From positions 62,001 through 126,000 of the forward strand of contig NZ_JAKIHL010000002.1 of assembly GCF_021608135.1 (NCBI RefSeq): DNA of 64,000 bases, written 5' to 3'. Below, one piece after another: positions 44,564-53,525 of this stretch (within the stretch, counting starts at the first letter, position 1; each line of letters opens with the position of its first letter). The DNA is from Microaerobacter geothermalis (GTDB lineage Bacteria > Bacillota > Bacilli > DSM-22679). Below the pieces are notes generated by a model, which worked only from the letters and a program-made list of their open reading frames with translations, was not told where the DNA came from and did no database searches. Position numbers and translations under genes: made by a program.

Positions 44564-45287
44564 GATTTAACCCCCTCTCCAAGAGTTGGGCGGTGTGCAG
44601 AACCTCCACCGGTTTTCCTTTTCTGCGAAGCCTTCCGCCAATATTCATGATACAGCCAAGATCAGAGCCGACAAGTATGTCTGCCTCTGTCTCATAAACA
44701 TGCTGAATCTTTTCATCGACCATTTGCTCGGAGATTTCAGGCATCTTCACGGAAAAAGTTCCGCCAAAACCACAGCAGTCCTCTTTATAGGGAAGATCAA
44801 CAAACGTAATTCCCTTTATACTTTTGATCAATTGGACGGGCTCTTCCTCTACACGAATTCCCCTTTTCATGTGACAGGAATGGTGGTAAGTCACTTTTGC
44901 GGGATATACGGCCCCCAAATCCGTCTTTTTTAAGACTTTAACTATAAATTCCGAGAATTCAAAGGTCTTGTCTGCTAATTCTTGTGCTTTCCCCGACCAT
45001 ACCGGGTCATTGGCAAACATCATGGGATAATAATGTCTAACCATTGCTGCACAGGAACCGGATGGCGTAACAACATTGGGACTGTCCTTAAAGACTCTGA
45101 TCATATGTTTAGCCGCTTTCTCGGCGTCTTCCCGATAGCCGCTGTTATAGGCGGGTTGCCCACAGCAGGATTGTCCCTCAGGAAAATCCAACGAAACTCC
45201 CAGTTTCTCCAAGACATTGACTAAACTCTTCCCTACTTCAGGATAAAAAATATCTGATAAACAAGTGATAAACAACGAAGCCTTCAT
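44553..45287 (-). CDS. lutA: lactate utilization protein A
   Basis: A 244-aa protein with two CCG domains of the heterodisulfide-reductase type. The Cys clusters are SCCGQPAYNSG near residue 40 and DCCGFGGTFS near residue 175. In Bacillus LutA is needed for growth on L-lactate. ATG 45296 is also in frame, but 45287 has a better distance to GGGGGAG. It follows the regulator gene by about 30 bp and starts the lutABC run. Confidence 0.93.
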   Translation of the reverse strand: MKASLFITCLSDIFYPEVGKSLVNVLEKLGVSLDFPEGQSCCGQPAYNSGYREDAEKAAKHMIRVFKDSPNVVTPSGSCAAMVRHYYPMMFANDPVWSGKAQELADKTFEFSEFIVKVLKKTDLGAVYPAKVTYHHSCHMKRGIRVEEEPVQLIKSIKGITFVDLPYKEDCCGFGGTFSVKMPEISEQMVDEKIQHVYETEADILVGSDLGCIMNIGGRLRRKGKPVEVLHTAQLLERGLNHGK

Positions 45288-45316
45288 CTCTCCCATCTCC
45301 CCCTTAACGATGATGT

Positions 45317-46042
45317 TTAGCGATCTTGACCTTGAAACTTATCTACAACCTCTTCCACTTTGACTAAATGGGTTAGCATTCTTTGCTGAGCTAATGTCGC
45401 ATTTTTTTCTTCTATGGCCTGAAAAATAGATTTGTGTTCAAGGTACAGCCGATGGTGAGTAGCCTCCTCGGCGTAAAGCCAAATCCTTCGACTTTCTTTC
45501 ATGGTTTCCCGCATAAATCCGGAAATATTGTTCATCAATTTAATGAGCATCTTATTTTTGGTTGATTTGGCAATGGCCATATGGAACTTCACATCTGCCA
45601 ATTCTCCCAATCCCTCATCATCCGCATCAAGGGCCTTCTCCATCTCCAACAGAGCCTCCCGCATCAGAGTCAAATCTTCTTCATCCCTTTTAGATGCAGC
45701 AATCCCTGCAATCCCTACCTCCATAATTTTACGAACTTCCAACAGTTCTTTTATTTCTTTCGGGTTCATCAACACTGCTGATGAGAGCGGCTGGGTAATG
45801 GCAGAGGAATTAAACTTGCTTATAAAAGTGCCTTCCCCCTGTCGCATTTCTACCAGGCCCATCGCTTTAAGAGCGCTTAAGGCTTCCCGGACAGCAGAAC
45901 GGCCCACATTAAATTTCTCTGCTAATTCCCGGACAGAATCCAACTTGTCTCCGGGCTTCAAGATTCCTTTGCTAATCATTTCCTGAAGCTGTTCTGCCAC
46001 TTCTTCATATATTTTCTTAGTCCTTATCTTTTTAAATTCCAT
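45317..46042 (-). CDS. lutR: FadR-type GntR regulator (LutR-like)
   Basis: A 241-aa transcription factor with a GntR winged helix (about 10-75, with LDSVRELAEKFNVGRSAVREALSAL) and an FCD ligand-binding domain (about 90-225). It resembles LutR/LldR regulators that respond to lactate. It lies between lutA and the divergent glcD2-glcF2 pair, and two near-identical palindromes in the intergenic region are probable operators, so it may control both directions. The ATG follows TTGGGGGGAT. Confidence 0.88.
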   Translation of the reverse strand: MEFKKIRTKKIYEEVAEQLQEMISKGILKPGDKLDSVRELAEKFNVGRSAVREALSALKAMGLVEMRQGEGTFISKFNSSAITQPLSSAVLMNPKEIKELLEVRKIMEVGIAGIAASKRDEEDLTLMREALLEMEKALDADDEGLGELADVKFHMAIAKSTKNKMLIKLMNNISGFMRETMKESRRIWLYAEEATHHRLYLEHKSIFQAIEEKNATLAQQRMLTHLVKVEEVVDKFQGQDR

Positions 46043-46225
46043 TATGATCCCCCCAATAAAAATCGCCTTCTAAATACATCACCATAACTATACACCAAAA
46101 TAAAGATAAGGACCTAATTCACGCGTTCATTAATTTAAAAAAATTTAAATAAAGCATAAATTATCTGAACTTTAAAAATATAAAATTCACACCATCTATT
46201 ATAAACAAAATTGATCATGTCATCA

Positions 46226-46240
46226 AGTCATCTGATGACT
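46226..46240. promoter_or_regulatory. GntR-type operator 1
   Basis: AGTCATCTGATGACT is a 15-base palindrome around a central T, with the same half-site TCATC/GATGA as operator 2. It lies in the 302-bp gap between lutR and glcD2, on the side nearer lutR. Confidence 0.7.
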
Positions 46241-46258
46241 GAATCATTCACAAAATTC

Positions 46259-46288
46259 TTGCTCATTTTAAACTATTTTTATTATAAT
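46259..46288 (+). promoter_or_regulatory. promoter of glcD2-glcF2
   Basis: TTGCTC (46259-46264) and TATAAT (46283-46288) with an 18-base spacer, about 57 bases before the glcD2 ATG. Operator 2 begins about 13 bases after the -10, a position where a bound repressor would block transcription. Confidence 0.65.
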
Positions 46289-46300
46289 AAAAATGAACAT

Positions 46301-46315
46301 GGTCATCAGATGACC
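46301..46315. promoter_or_regulatory. GntR-type operator 2
   Basis: GGTCATCAGATGACC is a 15-base palindrome around a central A, placed just downstream of the glcD2 promoter. It shares its core with operator 1 and resembles known FadR/LldR-type sites. Confidence 0.75.
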
Positions 46316-46344
46316 TGAAAACTAGGGGATGGAGGGAAATCTTC

Positions 46345-47769
46345 ATGCTGTCTACAAATATAAAAAAAGAACTAATTTCTATCGTAGGGGACCGATACTA
46401 TTTTGATGACCAAGAGGCATTAATTACTCATTCCTATGATGCAACTCCCATGTATCAGTCTATGCCTGACGCCGTGATTTTCCCAGGAAATGTTGAGGAA
46501 GTAAGCGCTGTCATGAAGGTGTGTACCAAATATCGCATACCGATTGTAGCCCGAGGTGCCGGAAGCAATCTAAGCGCAGGCACAGTTCCGGTTGAGGGAG
46601 GCCTTGTCATGGTGATGACCAGGATGAGTGAATTGGAAGAAATTGATGAAGAGAATCTGACCGCTACCTTCCAGCCAGGATTAATTACCAAAAAGCTTCA
46701 TGAAGAAGTGGAAAAAAGGGGCCTTTTTTATCCTCCGGATCCGGGGAGCATGGTTGTTTCCACATTAGGCGGAAATATTGCCGAATGCGCCGGAGGTTTG
46801 AGGGGGTTAAAATATGGAACGACCAAAGATTATATCATTGGCCTGGAAGCGGTTCTTCCATCCGGAGAAATACTGAAAACCGGAGGAAAGCTGACAAAAG
46901 ATGTTGCCGGTTATGATTTAACAAAGCTCTTGGTAGGGTCAGAAGGAACCCTTGCCATGGTGACAAAAGCTACGGTGAAACTTCTGCCACTCCCGGAGCA
47001 TAAACGAGTGTTGTTAGCCCTTTTTGATGATTTATATGCAGCGGCAAGAACCGTTTCCAAAATTATTAGTGCGAAAATCATTCCTTCCTCCCTTGAATTC
47101 TTGGATAATGCCACCATTCGAGTGGTGGAAGATTATGCAAAAATTGGACTTCCAACGGATATGGCGGCCGTTCTGCTTATTGAGCAAGATGGACCAGAGG
47201 TGATTGTGTCCAGAGATATGGAACGAATTGCCGAAATTTGCAGGGAAGAGAAGGCAGCAGAAGTGAAACTGGCTCAATCGGAGGAAGAAGGAGTACAGTT
47301 GATGACCGCACGAAGAAGTGCCCTTTCCGCCCTTGCCAGATTACGTCCAACGACCATATTGGAAGATGCTACGGTGCCGAGGGCTCAAATTGCTCCGATG
47401 GTTGAACAGATCAACAAAATTGCGAAGAAATATGGCATCCAAATCTGCACATTTGGTCATGCCGGTGATGGAAACCTTCATCCTACCTGTATGACAGATG
47501 CCAGAGACCATGAAGAAATTGAAAGAGTGGAAAAAGCATTCGAGGAAATTTTTGATGCTGCCATTCGATTGGGCGGAACCATCACCGGTGAGCATGGGGT
47601 AGGTTTGGCTAAAGCTCCTTATTTGGAATGGAAAATTGGAAAAACCGGAATAGAAGTGATGAAGGGGATTAAACGAGCCTTCGATCCCCATGGGTTGATG
47701 AATCCCGGTAAGATTTTTGCTAAAGAAACCAGGCGACGGGTGGTGCTGGATGATGTCGCAACTCACTGA
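46345..47769 (+). CDS. glcD2: FAD-linked 2-hydroxy acid oxidase (second GlcD)
   Basis: A 474-aa homologue of the 8.1-9.5 kb GlcD. The FAD-binding region contains IVARGAGSNLSAGTVP, GGNIAECAGGLRGLKYG, KDVAGYDLTKLLVGSEGTLA (split at about 190-209) and, in the C-terminal part, TFGHAGDGNLHPT and GTITGEHGVGLAK. It should oxidise D-lactate or glycolate using GlcF2 as electron acceptor. It lacks a GlcE partner in this locus. It is divergent from lutR-lutABC and shares the operator region, so D- and L-lactate oxidation may be controlled together. It overlaps glcF2 by 17-20 bp. Confidence 0.92.
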   Translation: MLSTNIKKELISIVGDRYYFDDQEALITHSYDATPMYQSMPDAVIFPGNVEEVSAVMKVCTKYRIPIVARGAGSNLSAGTVPVEGGLVMVMTRMSELEEIDEENLTATFQPGLITKKLHEEVEKRGLFYPPDPGSMVVSTLGGNIAECAGGLRGLKYGTTKDYIIGLEAVLPSGEILKTGGKLTKDVAGYDLTKLLVGSEGTLAMVTKATVKLLPLPEHKRVLLALFDDLYAAARTVSKIISAKIIPSSLEFLDNATIRVVEDYAKIGLPTDMAAVLLIEQDGPEVIVSRDMERIAEICREEKAAEVKLAQSEEEGVQLMTARRSALSALARLRPTTILEDATVPRAQIAPMVEQINKIAKKYGIQICTFGHAGDGNLHPTCMTDARDHEEIERVEKAFEEIFDAAIRLGGTITGEHGVGLAKAPYLEWKIGKTGIEVMKGIKRAFDPHGLMNPGKIFAKETRRRVVLDDVATH

Positions 47770-49120
47770 AAAACTTAAGTTGACATTGGATTATGATGAA
47801 TTGACCAACTGTATGAGATGCGGATTTTGTATTCCTGCTTGTCCCACCTACAGGGAGACAGGGCTCGAGGCAGCATCTCCAAGGGGAAGGATCGCCCTCA
47901 TGAAAGCAGCTGTTGATGGGCTAATGGACCCGGATGAAGGAAAGTTAAGGGATCAATTAAACCTGTGTTTGGGATGCCGTGCCTGTGAAATCGCTTGTCC
48001 TTCAGGGGTAAAATACGGTCACCTGTTGGAGCAGGCAAGGGATGTTCTTGAAGAAAAGGTGGAATATCCATGGTGGATTGAAAAAATCCGCACCCTGGTT
48101 TTCCGCTACCTTTTCCCTTCGCAAAGAAAACTGCAACTATTGGGATCCTTGATGGCCTTTTATCAGAGATCTGGCCTGGCAGCGGCTGCACGAAAACTGG
48201 GACTGCTCCGTTTCCTGCCTAAGCAGGTCCGGGATATGGAAGCCATTCTCCCCAAAGCTACCGGCAAGGGTGTAGTAGAACAGTTGGGGACCATCATCCC
48301 TGCCAAGGGAGAAAAAGTTGCCACTGTAGCCCTTTTCAGAGGCTGTATTATGGATGTATTATTTACGGAAACCAACAAAAATACCGTAAGATTGCTGACT
48401 GAGGCCGGATGCGAAGTGATCATTCCTTCCGATCAAAACTGCTGCGGAGCCCTTCATGCCCATAGCGGACAAAGGAATCTGGCAAAAGAACTGGCCAGAA
48501 AAAATGTAGAGGTTTTCTATGAAGCCGGAGTCGATTATATCGTTTCTAACGCGGGCGGATGCGGAGCGATGCTAAAGGAATATGACCATCTCCTGAAGGA
48601 TGAGGAATTGGGAGAGAAAGCGAAATGGTTTGCTGAACGGGTAAAGGATATCAGCGAGATTCTGATTGATATTGCTCCTCTAAAAATAAAGGGAACCATG
48701 AACAGACGGGTCACTTACCAAGACTCCTGCCACCTTCGAAATGTCATGAAGGTAAGTTCACAGCCGAGAAAATTGCTTCGGCAAGTGGATCAATTGGAAT
48801 ACAAAGAACTGTTTGAAGCAGACCGTTGCTGCGGTTCAGCAGGTATTTACAATATTATTCAACCTGAAATGTCCATGAGCCTGCTGGATCATAAAATGGA
48901 GAACGTCAGCAAAACAAAGGCTGATGTGATCGTGACCGCCAATCCGGGATGCTTGCTACAAATGAAGTTGGGCGTTCATCGGGAAGGACTTTCCGACCAG
49001 GTTGAAACGGTCCATATTGTTGATCTGATCGCAGAAGCCATTGAATTGGAGAAAAAAATGAAAGAAGAAGGTAGCGGATGCGGCTGCGAACACCATAAAA
49101 AAGAAGATAAATCGGCATGA
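47753..49120 (+). CDS. glcF2: iron-sulfur oxidase subunit (second GlcF)
   Basis: A 455-aa electron-transfer protein. Two [4Fe-4S] motifs are at the N-terminus (CMRCGFCIPACP and CLGCRACEIACP), followed by two CCG domains with NCCGALHAHSG and DRCCGSAGIYN. The frame is open to 47717, but the ATG-ATG pair at 47750-47755 after GGGTGGTG is the better start and overlaps the glcD2 end. The tail GSGCGCEHHKKE is rich in Cys and His, an addition not seen in the 9.5-10.8 kb paralogue, and might bind metal. It partners GlcD2. Confidence 0.92.
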   Translation: MSQLTEKLKLTLDYDELTNCMRCGFCIPACPTYRETGLEAASPRGRIALMKAAVDGLMDPDEGKLRDQLNLCLGCRACEIACPSGVKYGHLLEQARDVLEEKVEYPWWIEKIRTLVFRYLFPSQRKLQLLGSLMAFYQRSGLAAAARKLGLLRFLPKQVRDMEAILPKATGKGVVEQLGTIIPAKGEKVATVALFRGCIMDVLFTETNKNTVRLLTEAGCEVIIPSDQNCCGALHAHSGQRNLAKELARKNVEVFYEAGVDYIVSNAGGCGAMLKEYDHLLKDEELGEKAKWFAERVKDISEILIDIAPLKIKGTMNRRVTYQDSCHLRNVMKVSSQPRKLLRQVDQLEYKELFEADRCCGSAGIYNIIQPEMSMSLLDHKMENVSKTKADVIVTANPGCLLQMKLGVHREGLSDQVETVHIVDLIAEAIELEKKMKEEGSGCGCEHHKKEDKSA

Positions 49121-49125
49121 TCAAT

Positions 49126-49174
49126 GGGGGCTGTCACAAAAGCCATAGAAATGGCTGGGGGCTAGCCCCCATTT
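49126..49174 (+). terminator. hairpins after glcF2
   Basis: AGCCAT/ATGGCT and TGGGGG-CTAG-CCCCCA form adjacent stems, and the first GGGGGCT (49126-49132) can compete for AGCCCCC. The U-tract is only ATTTG, so termination would be weak. Confidence 0.45.
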
Positions 49175-49193
49175 GCTTCGACCATTATGTTGT

Positions 49194-49283
49194 CTACAAA
49201 CTCCTCCAGTCCATCCCTTCATACTTGGGATCAAATCCTGGGAAGTGATACTCCACAAAGTTGGAATCCGGGTTGTGTTTCAT
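49194..49283 (-). CDS. 29-aa small ORF coupled to the HD hydrolase
   Basis: An ATG overlaps the HD gene stop as ATGA and opens 29 codons, starting MKHNPDSNFVEYHFPG and ending MDWRSL. It is acidic/aromatic and hydrophilic. The overlap suggests translational coupling. It could be a real small protein, or the former C-terminus of the HD protein separated by a frameshift. No homologue is recognised. Confidence 0.35.
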   Translation of the reverse strand: MKHNPDSNFVEYHFPGFDPKYEGMDWRSL

Positions 49284-49870
49284 GGCAACAAGTACCCCTT
49301 TTCTACGGATTGTCTGATTATTTCCTGTGCCAAATTCCAAAGGGTTTGAGAGCATTCTTTAATCGGCCGGTTTCTGTCAAGGACCTTGTCACTGGTTACC
49401 CCATGCTCTTTCCATGATTGCCCTTTGGTATAATAGTTATGGAGCAATGGCTGGATCCTGTCCAAGGCAGCCGCAAAACATGCCTCAGGAGTTGAACGTC
49501 CCTCAAATTCCTCCCACAGATTTCTTAACTCCCATGCCTGGTCTTCCGGAAGAATATGAAAGATTCGATCAGCCGCTTTACGCTCCCTTTCCTCTTTGTC
49601 TACTTTTGCTTCGTCATCATAACAAAAGGTGTCCCCAGCATCAATTTCCACAAGATCGTGAATCAAAACCATTTTCATCACTTTTAATACATCGATCTCT
49701 TTATCGGCATGTTCTTTTAACAGCATCGCCATCACAGCTAAATGCCATGAATGCTCGGCATCATTCTCATGCCTTGAGCCATTCATTAGAAGTGTTTGTC
49801 TATAGACATGCTTCAGCTTGTCTATTTCCCTGATAAAATCGATCTGCATCATTAATCGGTCTGCTTCCAT
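49280..49870 (-). CDS. HD-domain phosphohydrolase (YfbR/HDDC2-like)
   Basis: A 196-aa cytoplasmic metal-dependent phosphohydrolase. The H...HD...D metal site is visible as ENDAEHSWHLAVMAM (about 34-48), LIHDLVEIDAGD (about 68-79) and DRIQPLLHN (about 132-140). The size and motifs fit 5'-deoxynucleotidases of the YfbR group, but the substrate is not certain. The start may be at residue 7 or 8 (MMQIDF). It is convergent with glcF2, separated by hairpins. Confidence 0.8.
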   Translation of the reverse strand: MEADRLMMQIDFIREIDKLKHVYRQTLLMNGSRHENDAEHSWHLAVMAMLLKEHADKEIDVLKVMKMVLIHDLVEIDAGDTFCYDDEAKVDKEERERKAADRIFHILPEDQAWELRNLWEEFEGRSTPEACFAAALDRIQPLLHNYYTKGQSWKEHGVTSDKVLDRNRPIKECSQTLWNLAQEIIRQSVEKGYLLP

Positions 49871-49977
49871 CTTACTCTCCTTTTATAAAAAAATCGCATC
49901 TTTCACTGTTTCCTTATATTTAAAATAGCCAATTTTCGGATATGTTTATAATTCTTCTCATCGTAGGAGTGTTTTTT

Positions 49978-50061
49978 ATGAATGGCTTAAAGAAATTGTT
50001 ATATGATTTAGGAATTTTTTGGTTCTCATTTACAGCCATTTTAGTTGTAAGGAATTATTAA
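49978..50061 (+). CDS. 27-aa putative membrane peptide
   Basis: A 27-codon frame with a GTAGGAG ribosome binding site. The product is hydrophobic in the middle (LYDLGIFWFSFTAILVV), consistent with one membrane span, and has basic ends. It lies between the HD and VOC genes on the opposite strand. By position near comEC it could be a shortened YqzM-like peptide, but similarity is not clear by eye. Confidence 0.35.
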   Translation: MNGLKKLLYDLGIFWFSFTAILVVRNY

Positions 50062-50081
50062 TTTTTTTATTTAAAGGTTCA

Positions 50082-50483
50082 TTACCTAGGCTCCAAAAGG
50101 TCAAATATATTTCCATACAAATCTTCAAAAAGTGCCTCTACACCCCATGGCTGCTCCTTGGGTTCACTCAAAAATTTTACTCCTTTTGAGCGTAAGGTCT
50201 CGAAGGTCTTCCTACAATCATTTGTTTCAAGAACCCATGTGGTTCCCTGTCCAATACGTTCAGACAATTTTTTTGCTCCTTCTTCACCGTGCATGGAAGG
50301 TTCAGGTTTCTGAAGAACTATTTCCAACTCCTGTTGTCCTTTTGGTGCCACTGTCAACCAGCGAACACCTGGACCAAAAGTAACATCAGCACGTTTTTCA
50401 AACCCTAATTTCTCAGTATAGAAACGAAGAGCTTCCTCTTGGTCTTTCACAAGAATGGTAACACGTATCAGTCTGTCAATCAT
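50082..50483 (-). CDS. VOC (glyoxalase-fold) family protein
   Basis: A 133-aa protein with the paired beta-alpha-beta-beta-beta modules of the vicinal-oxygen-chelate fold. IRVTILVKDQEEALRFYTEKLGFEK at the N-terminus (about 5-29) and WVLETNDCRKTFETLRSKGVKF in the second module are typical; the last residues give the metal-ligand segment LFEDLYGNIFDLLEP. Members include glyoxalase I, dioxygenases and resistance proteins, so the substrate is unknown. The ATG follows a GGGGCAGGGA site. It appears monocistronic. Confidence 0.85.
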   Translation of the reverse strand: MIDRLIRVTILVKDQEEALRFYTEKLGFEKRADVTFGPGVRWLTVAPKGQQELEIVLQKPEPSMHGEEGAKKLSERIGQGTTWVLETNDCRKTFETLRSKGVKFLSEPKEQPWGVEALFEDLYGNIFDLLEPR

Positions 50484-50559
50484 GTCATTCCCTGCCCCTT
50501 TCTTTAATTAAAATCATTTCATCTGAATCGTCATCTCAAATACCCCATGGGTAATCAGA

Positions 50560-50735
50560 ATATATGATTGGATATAGGAAATCTTTTCTTAAACTGATAT
50601 GTTTTTTCGACAACAACCAACATATTCCTTCTTCAAACTAGCATAAAATGCACTTAATCTTCGGGCATTCATTCGCTATGCAAACTTGTGAATGCTCCCA
50701 CCGTCTCAAGCAGGAAGGCTTCCTGCTTTTTTTCC
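50560..50735 (+). other. gene-free stretch with an orphan plus-strand terminator; possible small RNA
   Basis: The 357-bp gap 50484-50840 has no convincing gene. On the plus strand GGGCATTCA pairs with TGAATGCTCCC around 50664-50700, and AGCAGGAAGGCTTCCTGCT with a following TTTTTTT (50708-50734) is a good intrinsic terminator. No plus-strand gene precedes it within 400 bp, other than the 27-aa ORF. A short transcript ending here is therefore possible. No clear promoter was found. Confidence 0.35.
50708..50734 (+). terminator. intrinsic terminator without an obvious gene
   Basis: Nine-pair palindromic stem AGCAGGAAG/CTTCCTGCT, followed by seven T residues on the plus strand only. Confidence 0.7.
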
Positions 50736-50840
50736 AACTGCCTATATTTATGATAAAGAAATGGGAGACTTCTAGCAGAGTATATTAAACTCGATTAAGA
50801 ATTAAGATTCGGATTAAGATTAAAATTGAGATTAGTTTGA

Positions 50841-53492
50841 TTAATACCTCTTCCTTATCGTAGGTTCCACCGTTAATCCCTCTGGTGTGATCTCAACCCA
50901 TATTCCTCCCTGCTCATCGGTCCGATAAACCCTGACGTTCTGGCGGTCTAATCGTTCCAGAACCTCTGAAGTGGGGTGACCGTACCGATTTTTTTCCCCG
51001 ACAGAAATAACGGCAATTTCCGGGGAAATGACGGATAGAAATTTCTCGCCGGTTGAACCTTTGCTTCCATGGTGTCCGACCTTTAATACATCTATCGGAG
51101 GGAGTTTCTCATTCATCATTAACAACTCTTCGCCATCCATCTCCAGATCACCGGTGAACAAAACCCGCTTTCCATAGGCATCAAGAAGTAAAACAACCGA
51201 TTGGGAATTTTCAGATAATCGGGAAGAGTTTAAACCAGATGCATCATCCAAAGGGTTTAACACCCACCACCTGATATTCTTATTCACCTGCCACGCATCC
51301 CCTGATTTCAGGGGAATAATGGGCACATTCATTTGAGTCGCCTTATTCAATAATGCTTCCTCCAATGACGCATACTCCACCTTCTCCCCATATAACACCC
51401 GATCCACTCTATACTTTTCCACTACATCTAGGAGGCCCTGAATGTGATCGGTATCCCCATGGGAGGGAAAAACTCCATTGACCCTCTTGACCCCTCTGTA
51501 TTCCAGATAAGGAATAATCACATCTTCCCCTGTAGAAAATGGGTCCCGCCGCTTCATCCACCTCTCTTTCTTGCCAAAAGCCATCACACCTCCGCCATCG
51601 ATCACATAAACAACCTCTCCCGGCATCTGAACAACCGCAGCATCCCCCTGTCCCACATCGGCAAATAATATGGTGACCCTTTCTCCATCCGTTGGGAAAT
51701 ATCCAAAAATGAATAGTAGACTCAATCCCATGATCATTACGGTGGCGGCTCCCCTAAAAACGATTTTCCTCCTTTTCAAAACGGATGAATAACAGAATAA
51801 ATATAGAAGACCGATGACGAATAGCAGATAAAGGGTCAGCCAGATCAAAGAAGGTCTTCCCCAGATGAACAGAACCGCCTGACCCTTTGTGTCTGCCCAA
51901 GCCAGCAAATCATTTATTTTTCCGATTAACCATCCATTAAAGAGAGTTCCCAACGTCACTAAGGCCGGATGAATCAGGCTGACTAATAAAGTAAAAAAAC
52001 CAAGCGGAATCACAAGGAGGGAAAATATTGGGACAATCATCAGGTTAATCAACCATGAGAAAAGTGATACCTTGAAAAAATAATAGATCGTGAAGGGGAA
52101 TGAAAACAGCTGGGTCACAAACGTGACTGCAAGCAAATATCTAAACCAGGCCCTCCCCCACTTGATTCGTTCAGCAAGCGGCGGAACCCACCAGATGATT
52201 CCCAAGGTGATGATAAAAGAAAGCTGAAAGCCCACATTCCACAAATAGTGCGGATTCCATAGAAGCATCATGAAAAAAGCAAATGCCAAACTGTTTAATC
52301 CGTCCGGTCGATAGGAAAATCTTTGAACGGTGTAACCAACGATCCCCATCATCCCTGCCCGAATGGCAGAAGGGGCCGCTCCCGTAAATAAAACATAGAC
52401 AGGAATCAACAGGACAGTAAGCCAATAGGTACCCTCTTTACTTAACCCTACCCAGCGTCCAATGGCAATACTTGCACCCATGACAATTCCCACATGGAGC
52501 CCGGAAATAGCCAATAAATGCAAAATTCCCAAATTCCGATAATCCTCTTCCAACTCCGCAGACACGGCTTTTCTTTCACCAAGAATCATCGCTTTTAAGA
52601 CTGAGGCTGCTTCACCCGAAGCAGTACTGACCGAATTTCCGGAATATAGAGTATCCAGTTGAGCAATCCATCGATTTTTCCATCGATCCAAAAATCGAAG
52701 CGGGTTTCTCGATGTCCGAACAATTTCAATGTCACTGATGTTTTTCACTTTGGCGATCACATCAATATGCTGTCCCTTCAGGAACTGCCGATAATCAAAG
52801 GCGCCAGGGTTCCTTGCTTCCGAAGGAAGGTTTAGGGTTCCCCTTATTTTTAACCATGTCCCTTTTTCCCATTGATTAAGTATGGGTATCTCGCTTTCCC
52901 TTTTTAAATAGAGGTTGACCAGCACTTTTCCATCAACCTTAATTGATGTGATTCTCTTCGCCTGTTTAGAAATTATTTCATCATTTTGTTCAGGGCCTCC
53001 TTTATGAGATTGTGCAAATGTTCCTCCATCTGATTGGTTGTTTAACTGTACAGAGGTTGTTTTTATAGTAAAACTGATCTTGTCTCCGTCCCGCTGCGGG
53101 TAGGAAACTACTCTCCCCTCCAACCAAACGTCCTTCTCTCCATCAACAACCCACTCATCCAGAGGAGTATTCACCCATTTCAGATGAAATCCCATATACA
53201 TATTCCCCAGAAGAAAAAAGAACAACAAGAAAAGAAATCCCCTGCTTTTTCTTCTTAGGAAGCTAACGTTCCATTTTGGGCTATCCTGATATCCTATTAT
53301 AATCTCCCGATTCAAAGCATCAGTTTGTCTAGTTGAAGACAGCAGCATAACGCAGGCTGTATTCAACAGCAAAAATACAATCAATAAGAATTGTAACATG
53401 AAAGAAACGGGAAAGCGGGAATACAGGAATAAGCCCAAGGAAAAAGCGATGCTGCCTGCCAAAATTGGCCTGGACATCAATCGTCTAGACAT
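50841..53492 (-). CDS. comEC: DNA uptake channel protein ComEC
   Basis: An 883-aa polytopic membrane protein forming the channel for single-stranded DNA during transformation. The N-terminal part (about 1-60) has two membrane spans, then an OB-like region, then the Competence domain (about 290-560) with LGILHLLAISGLHVG and many spans. The C-terminal metallo-beta-lactamase-like domain (about 620-870) holds FADVGQGDAAVV, FPSHGDTDHIQG and LKVGHHGSKGST. The frame is open to 53510, but ATG 53492 is preferred. The ribosome binding site for that ATG is inside a perfect hairpin. comEA is not in this window. Confidence 0.93.
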   Translation of the reverse strand: MSRRLMSRPILAGSIAFSLGLFLYSRFPVSFMLQFLLIVFLLLNTACVMLLSSTRQTDALNREIIIGYQDSPKWNVSFLRRKSRGFLFLLFFFLLGNMYMGFHLKWVNTPLDEWVVDGEKDVWLEGRVVSYPQRDGDKISFTIKTTSVQLNNQSDGGTFAQSHKGGPEQNDEIISKQAKRITSIKVDGKVLVNLYLKRESEIPILNQWEKGTWLKIRGTLNLPSEARNPGAFDYRQFLKGQHIDVIAKVKNISDIEIVRTSRNPLRFLDRWKNRWIAQLDTLYSGNSVSTASGEAASVLKAMILGERKAVSAELEEDYRNLGILHLLAISGLHVGIVMGASIAIGRWVGLSKEGTYWLTVLLIPVYVLFTGAAPSAIRAGMMGIVGYTVQRFSYRPDGLNSLAFAFFMMLLWNPHYLWNVGFQLSFIITLGIIWWVPPLAERIKWGRAWFRYLLAVTFVTQLFSFPFTIYYFFKVSLFSWLINLMIVPIFSLLVIPLGFFTLLVSLIHPALVTLGTLFNGWLIGKINDLLAWADTKGQAVLFIWGRPSLIWLTLYLLFVIGLLYLFCYSSVLKRRKIVFRGAATVMIMGLSLLFIFGYFPTDGERVTILFADVGQGDAAVVQMPGEVVYVIDGGGVMAFGKKERWMKRRDPFSTGEDVIIPYLEYRGVKRVNGVFPSHGDTDHIQGLLDVVEKYRVDRVLYGEKVEYASLEEALLNKATQMNVPIIPLKSGDAWQVNKNIRWWVLNPLDDASGLNSSRLSENSQSVVLLLDAYGKRVLFTGDLEMDGEELLMMNEKLPPIDVLKVGHHGSKGSTGEKFLSVISPEIAVISVGEKNRYGHPTSEVLERLDRQNVRVYRTDEQGGIWVEITPEGLTVEPTIRKRY

Positions 53493-53494
53493 AA

Positions 53495-53525
53495 AAACAC
53501 ATCTCCTCATTTCAGAGATGTGTTT
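53495..53525 (-). promoter_or_regulatory. hairpin covering the comEC ribosome binding site
   Basis: AAACACATCTC (53495-53505 on plus) and GAGATGTGTTT (53515-53525) form an 11-bp perfect stem with a 9-base loop. On the transcript the 3' arm contains the GGAGATG used by comEC, ends 2 bases from the ATG, and is followed by a run of T. It may hide the RBS and/or stop transcripts from comEB. Confidence 0.7.
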
